Below are positions 46,965 through 57,462 of a stretch of DNA of 60,000 nt, piece after piece. Numbering within the stretch: the first letter of the stretch is position 1; each line of letters begins with the position of its first letter. The notes beneath the pieces are model-generated. The model did no database searches, had not been told where the DNA came from, and saw nothing but the letters and a program-made list of their open reading frames with translations. Source of the DNA: Cryptomeria japonica (Eukaryota; Streptophyta; Pinopsida; Cupressales; Cupressaceae); contig NC_081410.1 in the NCBI RefSeq assembly GCF_030272615.1, forward strand, positions 566,763,152-566,823,151, given 5' to 3'. Position numbers and translations under genes: made by a program.

Positions 46965-47159
46965 CACGCCGAGTTCGCCACTTGGAGACCGTTCTCCAAG
47001 CATGATGATGATGATGAGCGTTGTCGTTTGAGCCCACAGAAACACTGACAGCCACACGAGTGCGGCCACAACGAGAATTGACGTCAGAGAAAATACCACG
47101 CCTCTGCGTTTCGAGTTTTTTTCTTTTTCTTCATCAACTCTGGCATAAACACTCTTCAT
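46965..47159 (-). pseudogene. PME-like N-terminal fragment, copy P2' (inverted)
   Basis: The minus ATG at 47159 opens MKSVYARVDEEKEKNSKRR, then VVFSLTSILVVAALVWLSVF. A frame difference turns the His-rich stretch into TTTLIIIIMLGERSP, and the frame ends at 46,965. At DNA level it equals copy P2 almost perfectly between 46,969 and 47,054. It converges on copy P2 with about 50 nt between arms. Confidence 0.5.
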
Positions 47160-47715
47160 TTTGTTAAGCCAATGCGAGGACAGAATCTGAGTTGCAAGAA
47201 AGCAAGCTTAAAGCTTCTTGGGAGAAATGTAATTGATGGTTTGAATCTCCAATGTACCAGGCGTCGCACTTTATAGGATGGGATTCTGTGACATAGTTGC
47301 AATCCATCGAGAATTGGACAATCAGTTTTGAAACGATAACTCCGGCGCTGCCATGAAATTCTTATTCTCTTATGTTGCCAGTTGCTTGGGGTAGATTTCC
47401 TTTTTCTCTATTATTGTCAAATACAGCAGCTACGAGAACCATGTATTCGATAGAATATCGTGCTGCATAAAATTGAGAGTAGCATTCAACGTTGACAGTA
47501 TAAATTAGGAAAGCAAAATGTATTGAACACTATACACGAAATTCCTTTGACAGTATAAGCCATATTTCGTCAGCAGAGATTATGTTTACTTTTTTATCTC
47601 TATCGATTAGGTTGAATGGTATAAGCGATATTTTCTCGACTGCGTGAGAAACACAAATTATTCGATCGCGTTTCTGAAATCTCTCTTCTTATCATAAAGC
47701 CACAGCTGTGATGTA
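47160..47715 (-). promoter_or_regulatory. Upstream region of PME-like fragment, copy P2'
   Basis: Complement of copy P2's upstream part (AGCATTCAACGTTG, CAGCAGCTACGAG, GTAGATTTCCTTTTTCTC on plus). Its outer 240 bases are directly repeated at 49,190-49,400. Confidence 0.5.
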
Positions 47716-47719
47716 CAGT

Positions 47720-48376
47720 CATGTGAATCTATAAATCAGACGTGAAGCAAATCTATTGAACTCTTCAACTTCAACCATTTGAATGATTCATAAATCAAGA
47801 AAAGATTTCAGTCACATTAGATGTATTATGTTTTGGATTATTCATAAATCATAATAAATTATTAAGTGGAAAATTGGTTATGTTTTTGGAAGATATATTA
47901 TTACAATATGAGAACAAATCTAATAGATGGGTTGAAGTTAAATAAATAAATAAAATGCTTTAGTCTTTCAGTTCAAGAGTAAGTTGTCTCAATGGGAAAG
48001 ACATCATGTTATGAATAGCAATAATTAAAGAAAGGAAATAGTTTGTTATTATTGCACTCATCTTGATCATTTTGAGGGTGAATGTTTTAAGAAGAAGAAA
48101 TATATAACAAACTCATCCGTCTATCGGCTGCCTGTTGCACAACAAAACCGTGTGGCTGCTAGTTTAATTCGTATTTAACAATCTATTTATATACATTAGA
48201 AAAAAATTGTTGTAATGACTTGATCATTAGTAATTTGTATGTGACTCAAGAGCATAACATCATATTTAATGATAATGAATTTTAATAGACTACACTTGAA
48301 TAAGAACTTGATATATGACAGATGAATGATTATATTATAAGAATCTTGTGAAAAATAAAATTAAGAATGAGGATAA
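47720..48376. other. No gene seen
   Basis: AT-rich sequence without recognised motifs; ends where an LTR-like copy begins. Confidence 0.6.
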
Positions 48377-48782
48377 TGTTTATGATAGAATAGCTACAGT
48401 CAGAGTCCATTAGGACCGATAGAGACAACATAATTATCTAAATGACCTATTGGCCTTAGACAATTACGTATGTCAGCTATTTATGAAAATGATATTAAAT
48501 GTTTATATGTGTCGTTTAATAAATACAGTTAATGATTACCTTCAACGTACATAACACCCTATCAACTTGCATTCATAATCGATGGTTATGATCGATTATT
48601 ACCGTATTGGTTAATGATTGAATTGTTATCATTGTGGTTAGTAATCAACTTAGTTAAATCGATTATACATAACTGATTATATATGAATCAGTTTTGATTC
48701 CACTAGTCATCAGGTCTATTAGTGAAGAATTAAGACTTCTTAGGAAGTCACGTGGCATCATATTTTAATATGATTCATTTTC
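48377..48782 (+). repeat. LTR-like copy 1, partial
   Basis: Collinear with the LTRs at 49,403 and 52,892 from TGTTTATGATAGAATAGCTA to GTGGCATCATATTTTAATAT, then diverges. It could be a solo LTR of a subfamily with a different 3' half. Confidence 0.65.
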
Positions 48783-49103
48783 TTGTGTTGTGGAGAGAGG
48801 GAAGCCATGTAACGGAAGCGCTTGGCCCTCAAAAAGAGGCAGCAAGCTTTCCATAGCAAAAGCACAAAGCCCACAGAGCATAGAACAGAAGAGATTGCCA
48901 TTTTTGGGAATTCAAGATCTCACCATGCAGGATTTTGCAAGCCTCATCTTCATTATAAACCCTATAAAAATGGAGAAAGGGATGCCTACACTGAATTGTA
49001 TCATGTGAGCGTAACGAGAAGCTTTTGAATACAAGAGATTGTATCATGTTTTGAATACAAGAGATTGTATCCTGACACCATAATTTGACCTAATTATGTC
49101 ATG
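48783..49103 (+). other. GC-balanced segment with short frame and TATA-like box
   Basis: A 72-aa frame (48790-49008) shows no motif. CCCTATAAAAATGGAG at ~48,960 is a good TATA-like box. GAATACAAGAGATTGTATC is directly repeated at 49,027 and 49,054. It may be the 3' half of a divergent LTR rather than a gene. Confidence 0.35.
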
Positions 49104-49402
49104 GAAGGGCTTATCGATCACAAAGTTCAGTTCTTAAACAGTTCTTTTCCTTATAAAGGTAGTGGTCAGCCCACGACTGTGTATACAGTTTTTTTCGTCA
49201 GCAGACATTAGGAAAGCAAAATGTATTGAACACTATAGACGAAATAACTTTGACAGTTCATACTTCTAGATTATGTTTACTTTTTTATCTCTATCGATTA
49301 GGTTGAATAGTATAAGCAATATTTTCTCGACTGCGTTAGAAACACAAATTATTCGATCGCATTTCTGAAATATCTCTTCTTATCATAAAGCCACAGGTGT
49401 AA
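49104..49402 (-). repeat. PME-like upstream region, partial copy P3
   Basis: Starts GAAGGGCTTATCGATCAC, the complement of the GTGATCGATAAGCCCTT word in P1 and P2. It continues as a direct repeat of 47,500-47,715 (ATGTTTACTTTTTTATCTCT, TATTTTCTCGACTGCGT, ATTATTCGATCGC). The copia LTR at 49,403 cuts it off. Confidence 0.65.
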
Positions 49403-50020
49403 TGTTGATGATAGAATAGCTACGGTCAGACTCCATTAGGGCCGATAGAGGCAACGTAATTGTCTAAATGGCCTACTGGCCTTAGATAATTACGTATGTC
49501 AGCTATTAATGAAAATGATATTCTATGTTTACATGTGTCGTTTAATAAATATAGTTAATGATTACCTTCGACGTACATATCCAACTATCAACTTGCATTC
49601 ACAATCGATGTTTGGTTATTATCGATTATTATCGTATTGGTTAATGGTTGAATCGTTATCATTGTGGTTAGTAATCAACTTAGTTAAATCGATTATACAT
49701 AATTGATTATATATGAATCAGTTTTGATTCCACTAGTCATCAGGTCTATTAGTTAAGAATCAAGAATTCTTAGGAAGTCATGTGGCATCAATTCATTTCT
49801 TTTGAAGTGATAATATAAATAAATAAATAAATGGAAAAAAAAGGACGTAGCAAGAGATTGATAATATATACAACGATACAACAAGGATTTGAAATACACC
49901 AGTTCGTGAAGAATGCTATACATAATAAGAAATCATATATATATATATATATATAACAATTCATAATTACAATTGAGAAAGGCGTATTTAGGAATGCGTA
50001 AATATTACACTGTAGAGGTT
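49403..50020 (+). repeat. 5' LTR (approximate right end)
   Basis: Starts TGTTGATGATAGAATAGC. The right end is placed where similarity to the 3' copy stops (TGTAGAGGTT). GTTGTAGAGC just after could be a decayed primer site. A TATATATATATATATATA run lies at ~49,938. Confidence 0.65.
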
Positions 50021-50116
50021 GTAGAGCAGCCCTAAGAAAAGATCAATTTAGATTTATAGAGGTAGGGTTATCTTCTACTATTGTCTTCAAGTTTGGCTAC
50101 TTCTATCAATGTTAAG

Positions 50117-50955
50117 ATGGTGAATGGAATTAGAGTTGAATACAGACTTAAGGGAGAATCAAACTTCGGAAGTTTATAATTACGCTTTGCCTTGGGGGAA
50201 AAATAATTAGACGAATTTGTGAAGAAAGTCATACCGCAACCAACTAAAGAGGATGAGAAGCTTCAATGGAAGAGAAAGAACCATAAAGAAATGAAGATGT
50301 TAGTTGACTCGGTCAAAGATCACATCGTGCCAATTATCTCCAATTTGGAGACAACATATGGTATGTTCAAAGTATTAGAGGAGATGTATGAGATAAACAA
50401 CACTAGCCAGACCCTTGCATGAAATAAACAACTTCACCACATTAAAATGATGAAAGAAGAATCCATTAGCTCACGCTGCATGAGGATTACTTAATTGAGA
50501 GATTAATTCTCTACAATTGGACACATTAATTGAGAGATTAATTTTCTACCATTGGACACACTATAGAGAGCAAAGAGTTAACCATGTTGGCACTCAATGG
50601 TCTCAAATCATCTTGGGAGTCATTTATTCATGGGTTAAGTGCAAGATCAAAACTTCCTAAGTTTGATTGATTGAAGATAGACTGTATTCAAGAAGAGTCA
50701 AGATTAGTCACAAGAGGCATTGATCAAAGTTCTACAAATAAAGATATTCATCTTCTTGCCTCTCACTCCTCAAAGAAGAAAGGTAAGAAAGGACACTTCA
50801 AAAGAAGGAAGGATATTTCAAAAATCCAATGCTTTAGATGTGACAAATATGGTCACTATGCAATTAAATGTCCACCTAGGACTATGCCTCAAGCTTCCAT
50901 TGCAGATGTTTGTGAGACTCTTCCACAAAAGGATACAGATGGATTCATATTTTGA
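50117..50955 (+). pseudogene. copia gag relic with CCHC zinc knuckle
   Basis: The frame from ATG 50117 has MVNGIRVEYRLKGESNF, FVKKVIPQPTKEDEKLQW, VKDHIVPIISNLETTYGMF and LEEMYEINNTSQTLA. After several stops and shifts comes LALNGLKSSWESFIHGLSA (~50,590-50,645). The last part, 50671-50955, has the knuckle CFRCDKYGHYAIKC (C-x2-C-x4-H-x4-C). No pol follows. Gag packages element RNA. Confidence 0.8.
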
Positions 50956-52340
50956 TTTGAAAGAGATAAGTTTTATGGTTGAATAATATTCATGAATTTC
51001 ATATGTAGTTATTAATCATGCAATTGCATTATGTGTGTTATTTGTGAAACAACATTATAAATAGATGTCCGCTTATGCCAAGCTGCATTTGGATATCTTG
51101 TTTTTTAAATTTCTTCAATTTACTATGAGAAACTTATCCCTTGCATACAGGACATCTTTAGACTCAAAGCTTGTTTCTTTTTAAGTTATAGAGTTTTGAA
51201 GTTCTATTTGTGATGAAGAGATTGAAATTTGGGAATAATATGTAGAGGACTTTAGTGGATATTCTAAGATTCTACATTTTCAAAATAAATATTTTTCTGC
51301 AAATATACAACTCACTTGTGAAAGAAACAAACGCATTTGTGTAGGTGATGATAGCATCTACGGTTACAAAAAAAGATGAGACCAGAAGGCTCTTCCAATG
51401 AGAGGGAGAACACTGCAATAAGATTTTGTTCTACATCTCAAGATGGTCATATTCTTTCCTAGGGCTCGATCTTATGACAGTAGATCCATGGTAGCTTTGG
51501 ATCTAGCACTTCCATCCATATGAGGATTATTTTGGATGATGAGAGTCTCTTGAAGCAAGATATCTTCCATGATTGGGACCATGTGAGCAATGGATTCTTC
51601 CGTGACAGAGGGAGTAGCTAAGATGATGTGCTTTGATTGATATCCAAGGATCTTGTTCATATTGGTTCAGACAGAGTGGACTATGTCAAGATGGTTTCTC
51701 TAGTGATCAATCAAAGGACTATGATTCATGGGATGGAGACCTGTGTATGTATCATAGAAGGCCTTTATGCTAACTCCTAGGACATTATATTCCTAGATAG
51801 ATAAATGCTTAGTGAGCTTGGAATACACCAATAGTGATGTAGACTCCAGCCTTGTATTTTATGAAAGGTAAAAGCATGTGGAGATTAGGTATCACTATGT
51901 TAGAGACATGGTAAAAATGTATGTTATTCAGTTAAGATACATTAGTACTAATGAGAAAATAACAAACATTCTCACCATCTCTAAAGAATAAAGTTGTGTA
52001 CTTTCGAGGTAAGCTTGGTATGGTGGAGAACGAATCCATAGTTGCAATTGAGTCTCAAAATCATTGATTTAGTTATATTATACTAATGTATTCTTCTAAT
52101 TGAGAATATATGTTTAATGTATAAACTCTTGTTAATGCATTTCTCCTTGAGAGATATTTGAAGTGAAAACACTTATCTTCACCCTTCGATATGGTTCATG
52201 GTGGATGTCATGTGTGTGACACCATGACAACACCACATGAGAGAATCCCTAGTGATTTTCTTGTAATTTTATGTCTACCTTCTAGATGAGCCATGGTGAA
52301 TATCATTGTTAGGTGACGATCTCACAATGTTGAACACTTG
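50956..52340. other. Internal region of the copia element, no gene recognised
   Basis: No integrase or RT motif is found. A 62-aa minus frame at 51472-51660 has no known motif. CCATGGTGAATATC and AGGTGACGATCTC at 52,280-52,370 are diverged outliers of the minisatellite. Confidence 0.5.
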
Positions 52341-52800
52341 TACATTATACCATTATTGTGAGGTGACGATCTCATAATAATGGTTGATATCTTGTGAGGT
52401 GATATCTATGCACATGCCATAATGGTTGATATTACATGAGGTGATATCTATGGATAAACCATAATGGTGGATATCATGTGAAGTGATATCTATGGATATG
52501 TCATAATGGTTAATATCTTGTGAGGTGATATACGTGGACATGCCATAATGGTGGATATTACTTGAGGAGATATTTGTGTATAAACCATAATGGTGGATGT
52601 CACATGAGGTGATGCCTATGGATATGCCATAATGGTTGATATCACATGAGGTGATATCTATGGATATACCATAATGGTTGATATCACGTGAAGTGATATC
52701 TAGGGATAATCCATAATGATTTATCTTATGTGAAGTGATATATATGAAGGAGCCATGATGGTTGACATCATAGTAAGGTAATATCTTTCCTTTCCACATT
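52340..52800. repeat. 42-bp minisatellite, about ten units
   Basis: Units begin TAATGGTTGATATCAC and end GGTGATATCTATGGATA..CCA, each 42 bp with few length changes. On the minus strand the array stays open for 158 codons (52353-52829), giving a 14-residue repeat like HYGISIDITSCDIN. Each unit holds inverted pieces (GATATC; GGTGATATC). The open frame may be a consequence of the period being divisible by three. Confidence 0.85.
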
Positions 52801-52891
52801 TGGATATATCCATTATGGTCAATCATCATGATGAGGTGGTGTAACTTTAGAAATTAAGAAGGATTCCTCCCTAGCTAACATGGAGCGGTAA

Positions 52892-53511
52892 TGAAAGAAT
52901 AGCTACGGCCAAACTCCATTAGGGCTGATAGAGACAACGTAATTGTCTAAATGGCCTATCAGCCTTAGACAATTATGTATACCAACTATTAATGAAAATG
53001 ATATTAAATGTTTATATGTATCATTAATTAAATATAGTTAATGATTACCTTCAACGTACATATCCAACTATCGACTTACATTCATAATCGATGTTTGGTT
53101 ATGATTGATTATTATCATATTCATTAATGATTGAATCATTATCGTTGTGGTTAATAATCAACTTAGTTAAATTGATTATACATAACTGATTATATATGAA
53201 TTGGTTTTGGTTCCAATAGTCATCAGGTCTATTAGTGAAGAGTCACAACTTCTTAGGAAGTCATGTGGCATCATATTTAGATATGATACATTTCCTTTGA
53301 AGCAATAATATAAATAAATAAATAAAATAAAATAAAATAAAGGACGTAACAAGAGATCGATAATATATACAGTGATACAACAAGGATTTGAAATACAACA
53401 GTTCATGAAGAATGCTATACATAATAAGAAGTCAAATATATATAGTGCAGTTCATAATTACAATTGAGAAAGGCATATTCAAGAGTGAGTAAATGTTAAA
53501 ATGTAGACGTT
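52892..53511 (+). repeat. 3' LTR
   Basis: Collinear with the 5' LTR from TGAAAGAATAGCTACGG onward, with its first few bases missing. AATAAATAAATAAAATAAAA (~53,312) expands relative to the other copy. Confidence 0.7.
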
Positions 53512-55400
53512 CCATTATAATCTTATCAAAACTCAACAAATAAGATTAAAGACTTATATTTGCCTAGATTTCTTGTGGGTTTAACTCACAGAATTATCAT
53601 TTAAAACTTGTAGGATGATAATGATAAAATATTTAATTTATTAAATAGATAAATGAAAAGAAAAAATTTCCTATTAAAAAATAAAGTTAACTTGTGAGAA
53701 GATAATTATGAATTATTTAATTAATTTAATAGGTTTATCAATGAAAAAGTTGCTAATTTTGCTTCTATATACTCAACAATGATATGGAGTAGTAAAAATG
53801 ATGCATAAAACAGTTCAAGAAAACATTAAACAAATGATTAAGGCATGTAATGATGAAGACAAATAATGATGAGAATAAATTAATATAATAACTTATTTGA
53901 TTAATAAAAAGATTAACTAAAATTGTATAAAGGATATCTTCTAGAAGAAGCACAATGAATGGGAGAAATTCATATAAACATATTCAAAAAGAGAAAATAA
54001 GGAAATTTGATTATAAGAGTTCAAAACATATCCTTGTTTCATATGATAAATCTAATGATTATATGATTTTAAGGAGAAAATAATTTACATATGTAGAGAT
54101 TTCCTTTTTAAGGAAGGGTCTAACATTCCATGTTTTCACCATATTGATATAATAGAATAGAAAAATAATAGTGATACATAATCATAGTCACCCAAAAAGT
54201 TTGAGATAAAACAATAGAGTGTTATCGAATCAATAATAAAACAAGAAGGAATGGATGATCCAAATTCAATATCATTATCAAGTAAAATATAATGTTTGAA
54301 AGAATAGAATGAGAATGGAAAACACCCATAAAATTATAGGGCTACAAGTTTAGTTATGCATTAATAATATTTTTTCTACATGTTCTCATGAATTAATCTT
54401 TTCTAAGGAGGAAATAATAAAAGAAAAAAGATAAAGTGCTAGTGATCAAGAGATGGATTTAACTCATCAAAATAATACACAATAGATGGTATCATTAATT
54501 TTTGGTAAATAAGACATCAATTATAAATGGGTATCCAAAATTATAATAATTTTAACTTGTCCTTATTTTTTATTTAATTAAATTATAAATTAGTAAAATG
54601 GAAGAAATTCAATATATGTATTGAAGTTACTGTAATATGGAACTAAAGGTTATCTTTCTAATGTTGTCATTCCCAATGAATGTTGTTACTGAACATGAAA
54701 TAAATCTTTTTTTCTCTTTTGTAGTTCTACAACTTTTGTGTGGTGTAAATAATGGATGGTTGTGATACAAATATGTTGGATGCTAGAATTTACATGCATT
54801 AATAGTCTAGATATGGAGTTATTTTCATTTAGATTTATTAGAGAGTTTGCTTAAATGGTAAAATGGGCATTATTCTTTTATCTTTAAAGTTGCATCTAGT
54901 TTAGGTTAATTTTTTTTCCTTTTAGTTTTCTTAATTTTAACTAAGTTCTTTTAAGGAAATGATTGGGGTGGGACCTTGAATGGGATAGGGCACTTGATCC
55001 TATTTCAATAGTTTCAATTATATGTTGATTTAATGTTTCAAGGTTGAGAAATTATTTATAATAGATTACTTTACCATGTTTCAATAGCTATGATTATGTG
55101 TTAATTTAATCTTTTATAGACATGACCTCAATGTTGTCAGTATTGATTATTAATACTCATAACTAATGAAATATATTTCTATAGGTTTAAAAAATAATAA
55201 ATCATTAGATTTCAATTTTCTCACCAATAAAACATGATTTCATAATAATTATTTATTTATGAGAATGGGATAACGGTTTAGGTGTTTTTGCATCAAGGTA
55301 GATCTAAGAATGATTTTTCCATTTTAAAGCTTATCATGCCTATTCATGAGTCCTATTTATGATTTATACTAAAAATAATGAAACTAAAATGAAATGAAAA
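53512..55400. other. AT-rich region, possibly gypsy 3' non-coding DNA (minus)
   Basis: No gene is seen. On minus, ATGGTGAAAACATGGAATG (~54,130) resembles the GGTGAAAACCTGG segment downstream of pol in the first gypsy element, so part of this may be the 3' region of the minus-strand gypsy relic to the right. Confidence 0.35.
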
Positions 55401-55439
55401 AATATCACATCCAATTGATATGATAACATTATGAAAAGA

Positions 55440-55838
55440 AAAGAACTTATTTCTCAATGCTTATCTTTGATATGACTCCCTTGAGAGAAACTGTCAATGA
55501 AGAAATATCTAACTCTAAAGGCGCAATCACATAAACACTATAAATGAGATTATAATGGGTAGTACTCATAGGTATATGAATACTTGTTTCATAAGCCCAT
55601 AACACATAACAAAATTGAGTGCACCAATCCTTACAATGTTTATTGATATTTTTTTAAAGTTTTCTGAAAGTTTTAATTTGAAGCTTTGACTTGACCATTT
55701 CATTGAGGATATTATGGTGTAGAGAAATGATGTTGAATGTGAACTTTATCAAGGAACTTATTATTAACATATTTGTTCTTAAATCATGTACTATTATTAG
55801 AAAAAAAAGTTAGAAGGTAAATCAAATCCAATAATAAT
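55440..55838 (-). pseudogene. gypsy integrase, C-terminal half (minus)
   Basis: Minus translation gives FKNKYVNNKFLDKVHIQHHF, then STP-stop-YPQ-stop-NGQVKASN, the region after the second catalytic Asp, followed by Y/IYSVYVIAPLELDISSL. It parallels the integrase at about 5,000-5,280. Stops are abundant. The solo LTR ends exactly at 55,839. Confidence 0.75.
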
Positions 55839-57234
55839 TGTAGACATCTAAAAATGGTCAACGCTTACGGAGTCATACTTTAACATTGGTGCATTGCCTT
55901 ATTTTAGGGTTTTTGCATCGCATTAACATTTCTCCTATGTTACGTACTTGGTCTTTATCATTTGCGAGCATCGAGTCCTTCTTCTACATTCTTCATTTGT
56001 CTCACTTTCGAATTTGGTCTTGTCAATAACAATCTTCAGTCATGATTTTGGTCGATCTTATCCTGTCGCATCAATGTGCATGTTCATTTGTCATCATTTT
56101 GGACATCGTCAATCCTAATTAGGGTTTTGTCCTATTTTCAATCTTATTGTTTTGCGATCGATTTTTCATCGATCATTGTTCTCTTTTCAATCTTGTCATT
56201 TTGGCAATCGATTTGTCATCGATCGTTGTCTTTCTCAATCATGTCAATTTGGATCAATTTGTCATTGTTCCTCGTCAATTGGCATAGTTATCAATCAAAT
56301 CATTTATCAGCATTGGTCCTTTGTTAGTCGTGATCAAATCGAATTGGCATCAATTATCTTTTGTCAAGACCTAATTGTCATCCTTGCATTTCTAATTCAT
56401 CTTCTAAGGTTTTATGATTTATTCATTTAATCTTGTTTGTCATTTTCCCTCTAGGTTAAATAATTTATTTATTTATCCTAAGTCTTCTTGTCACAATTAA
56501 ATATTTATTTAATTGGCTAACTAATTCCTCCCTCTTTTTGTGAATTAATTAATAAATGAAAAATTATTAATTAATTTACCTAATTTACTAATTTACTAAT
56601 TTCTCCTAATTCCTAATTTTCTAATTTTCATCAATTTCCTATTTTCTGTAATATTTCCCCTAATTTCATGGGAATGACATAGCAATTTGTCATAATTTGT
56701 CATAATTTGTCAATCAATCAATTTTGACATAGCGATTTGTCATAATTTGTCATAATTATCAATCAATCAATTTCGCATAGAAAGTGTTAATTTTGTCATA
56801 ATTTGTCATATTTGTCATTTTGATTTGAAATTTCCTTTCAAATCTCTTCATGCTAATCTGGTCATTTCTCCAATTTATCTATAAATTGGATGAATTTCTT
56901 CAATCAAAGATCCCAATTGATCACATTTTTGAATCCCCGAATCAATCACGCTTCTAGTACTCTTGCGCTACCGTCTTGTCAATCTTGCTTTCACATTATT
57001 CTTATGCACTTGAAGGTGAGATCCACAAAACAAATCTATTTGAAGGAGAAAGAAGGACAATGGAGAATCATGGAGGAGACATCTGCATTTGTTATGGTTT
57101 GTGTTTTAATTGAATGTTTTATTTCCATATCTCTATTCAATGTTTGTAGGTTTTCTTATCATTGCAATATGGTTTGGTGATTGAGCTAGTCTAATTTTCC
57201 ATTTGCTTTGATGATTTCCAAATTCCTATCTACA
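55839..57234. repeat. Solo LTR (1,396 bp) with 5-bp TSD ATAAT
   Basis: Starts TGTAGACATCTAAAAATGG and ends CCTATCTACA, flanked by ATAAT at 55834-55838 and 57235-57239. Removing it plus one ATAAT rejoins an integrase frame on the minus strand without a shift. It contains TTTGTCATAATTTGTCATA repeats (56,690-56,810) and ATTAATTAATAAATG segments as in gypsy LTRs. Orientation is taken as + from TG..CA and composition but is not certain. No internal element sequence is present. Confidence 0.8.
56685..56820. repeat. TTTGTCATAA tandem motif
   Basis: Nine or so copies of TTTGTCATAA/ATTTGTCAT with a higher-order repeat around AATCAATCAATTT, inside the solo LTR. Confidence 0.75.
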
Positions 57235-57462
57235 ATAATATCATCAAGAAGAAGCTAAGAAATTACTTTAGTAGTCATGGAATGAAATGGAAAAGATTTG
57301 ACTAGTTTTGTAAAGAAATTGGTAGCAATAATAATAAAAGTATACCTTTTTTAAGGAGGAGATATTTTTTCATAAGGTGCAAACCCCACATGGAAAATGG
57401 TTAAGTAACTACTTGGGAACTTAGTTCCTAGGTAGACGCATGGATAAAATTGCTACATTGTT
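57235..57462 (-). pseudogene. gypsy integrase, start of catalytic core (minus)
   Basis: Minus frames give QQCSNFIHAS, then the WGL motif that precedes the first catalytic Asp, YTFIIIATNFFTKLVKSF and LLLDDII. This is the segment between zinc finger and second Asp. It is interrupted on both sides: by the solo LTR and by the LINE-tailed element. Confidence 0.75.

Larger units (their letters stand above)
46010..47600. repeat. Large inverted repeat of PME-like 5' region
   Basis: Left arm about 46,010-46,878 and right arm about 46,935-47,600, with a spacer of about 56 nt. The innermost arms share CACGATCTCACTAACCTCG/its complement. The stretch from GTCAGTGTTTCTGTGGGCTC through the His-codon run to GTCTCCAA is identical in both arms (~66 nt), then one indel and TGGCGAACTCGGCGTGTAGC. 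Outer parts are more diverged, with indels. Transcription through it would give a long hairpin. Confidence 0.75.
49403..53511 (+). mobile_element. Non-autonomous Ty1/copia element, gag only
   Basis: Two LTR copies, about 49403-50020 and 52892-53511, share over 550 collinear bases (GTCATCAGGTCTATTAGT, ATATAAATAAATAAATAAA, GAATGCTATACATAATAAGA). Between them lie a copia gag relic with zinc knuckle and a long region without integrase or RT, including a 42-bp minisatellite. LTR ends are worn and I could not find a clear target duplication. It is a TR-GAG/LARD-like element. Confidence 0.75.

Noticed and set aside
52340-52800. CRISPR-like array
   Set aside because: Units are directly tandem with no unique spacers, and the context is a plant retroelement.
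56076-56430. Overlapping Ser/Phe-rich frames
   Set aside because: They fall wholly inside the solo LTR and reflect its TCATCGATC-type repeats.
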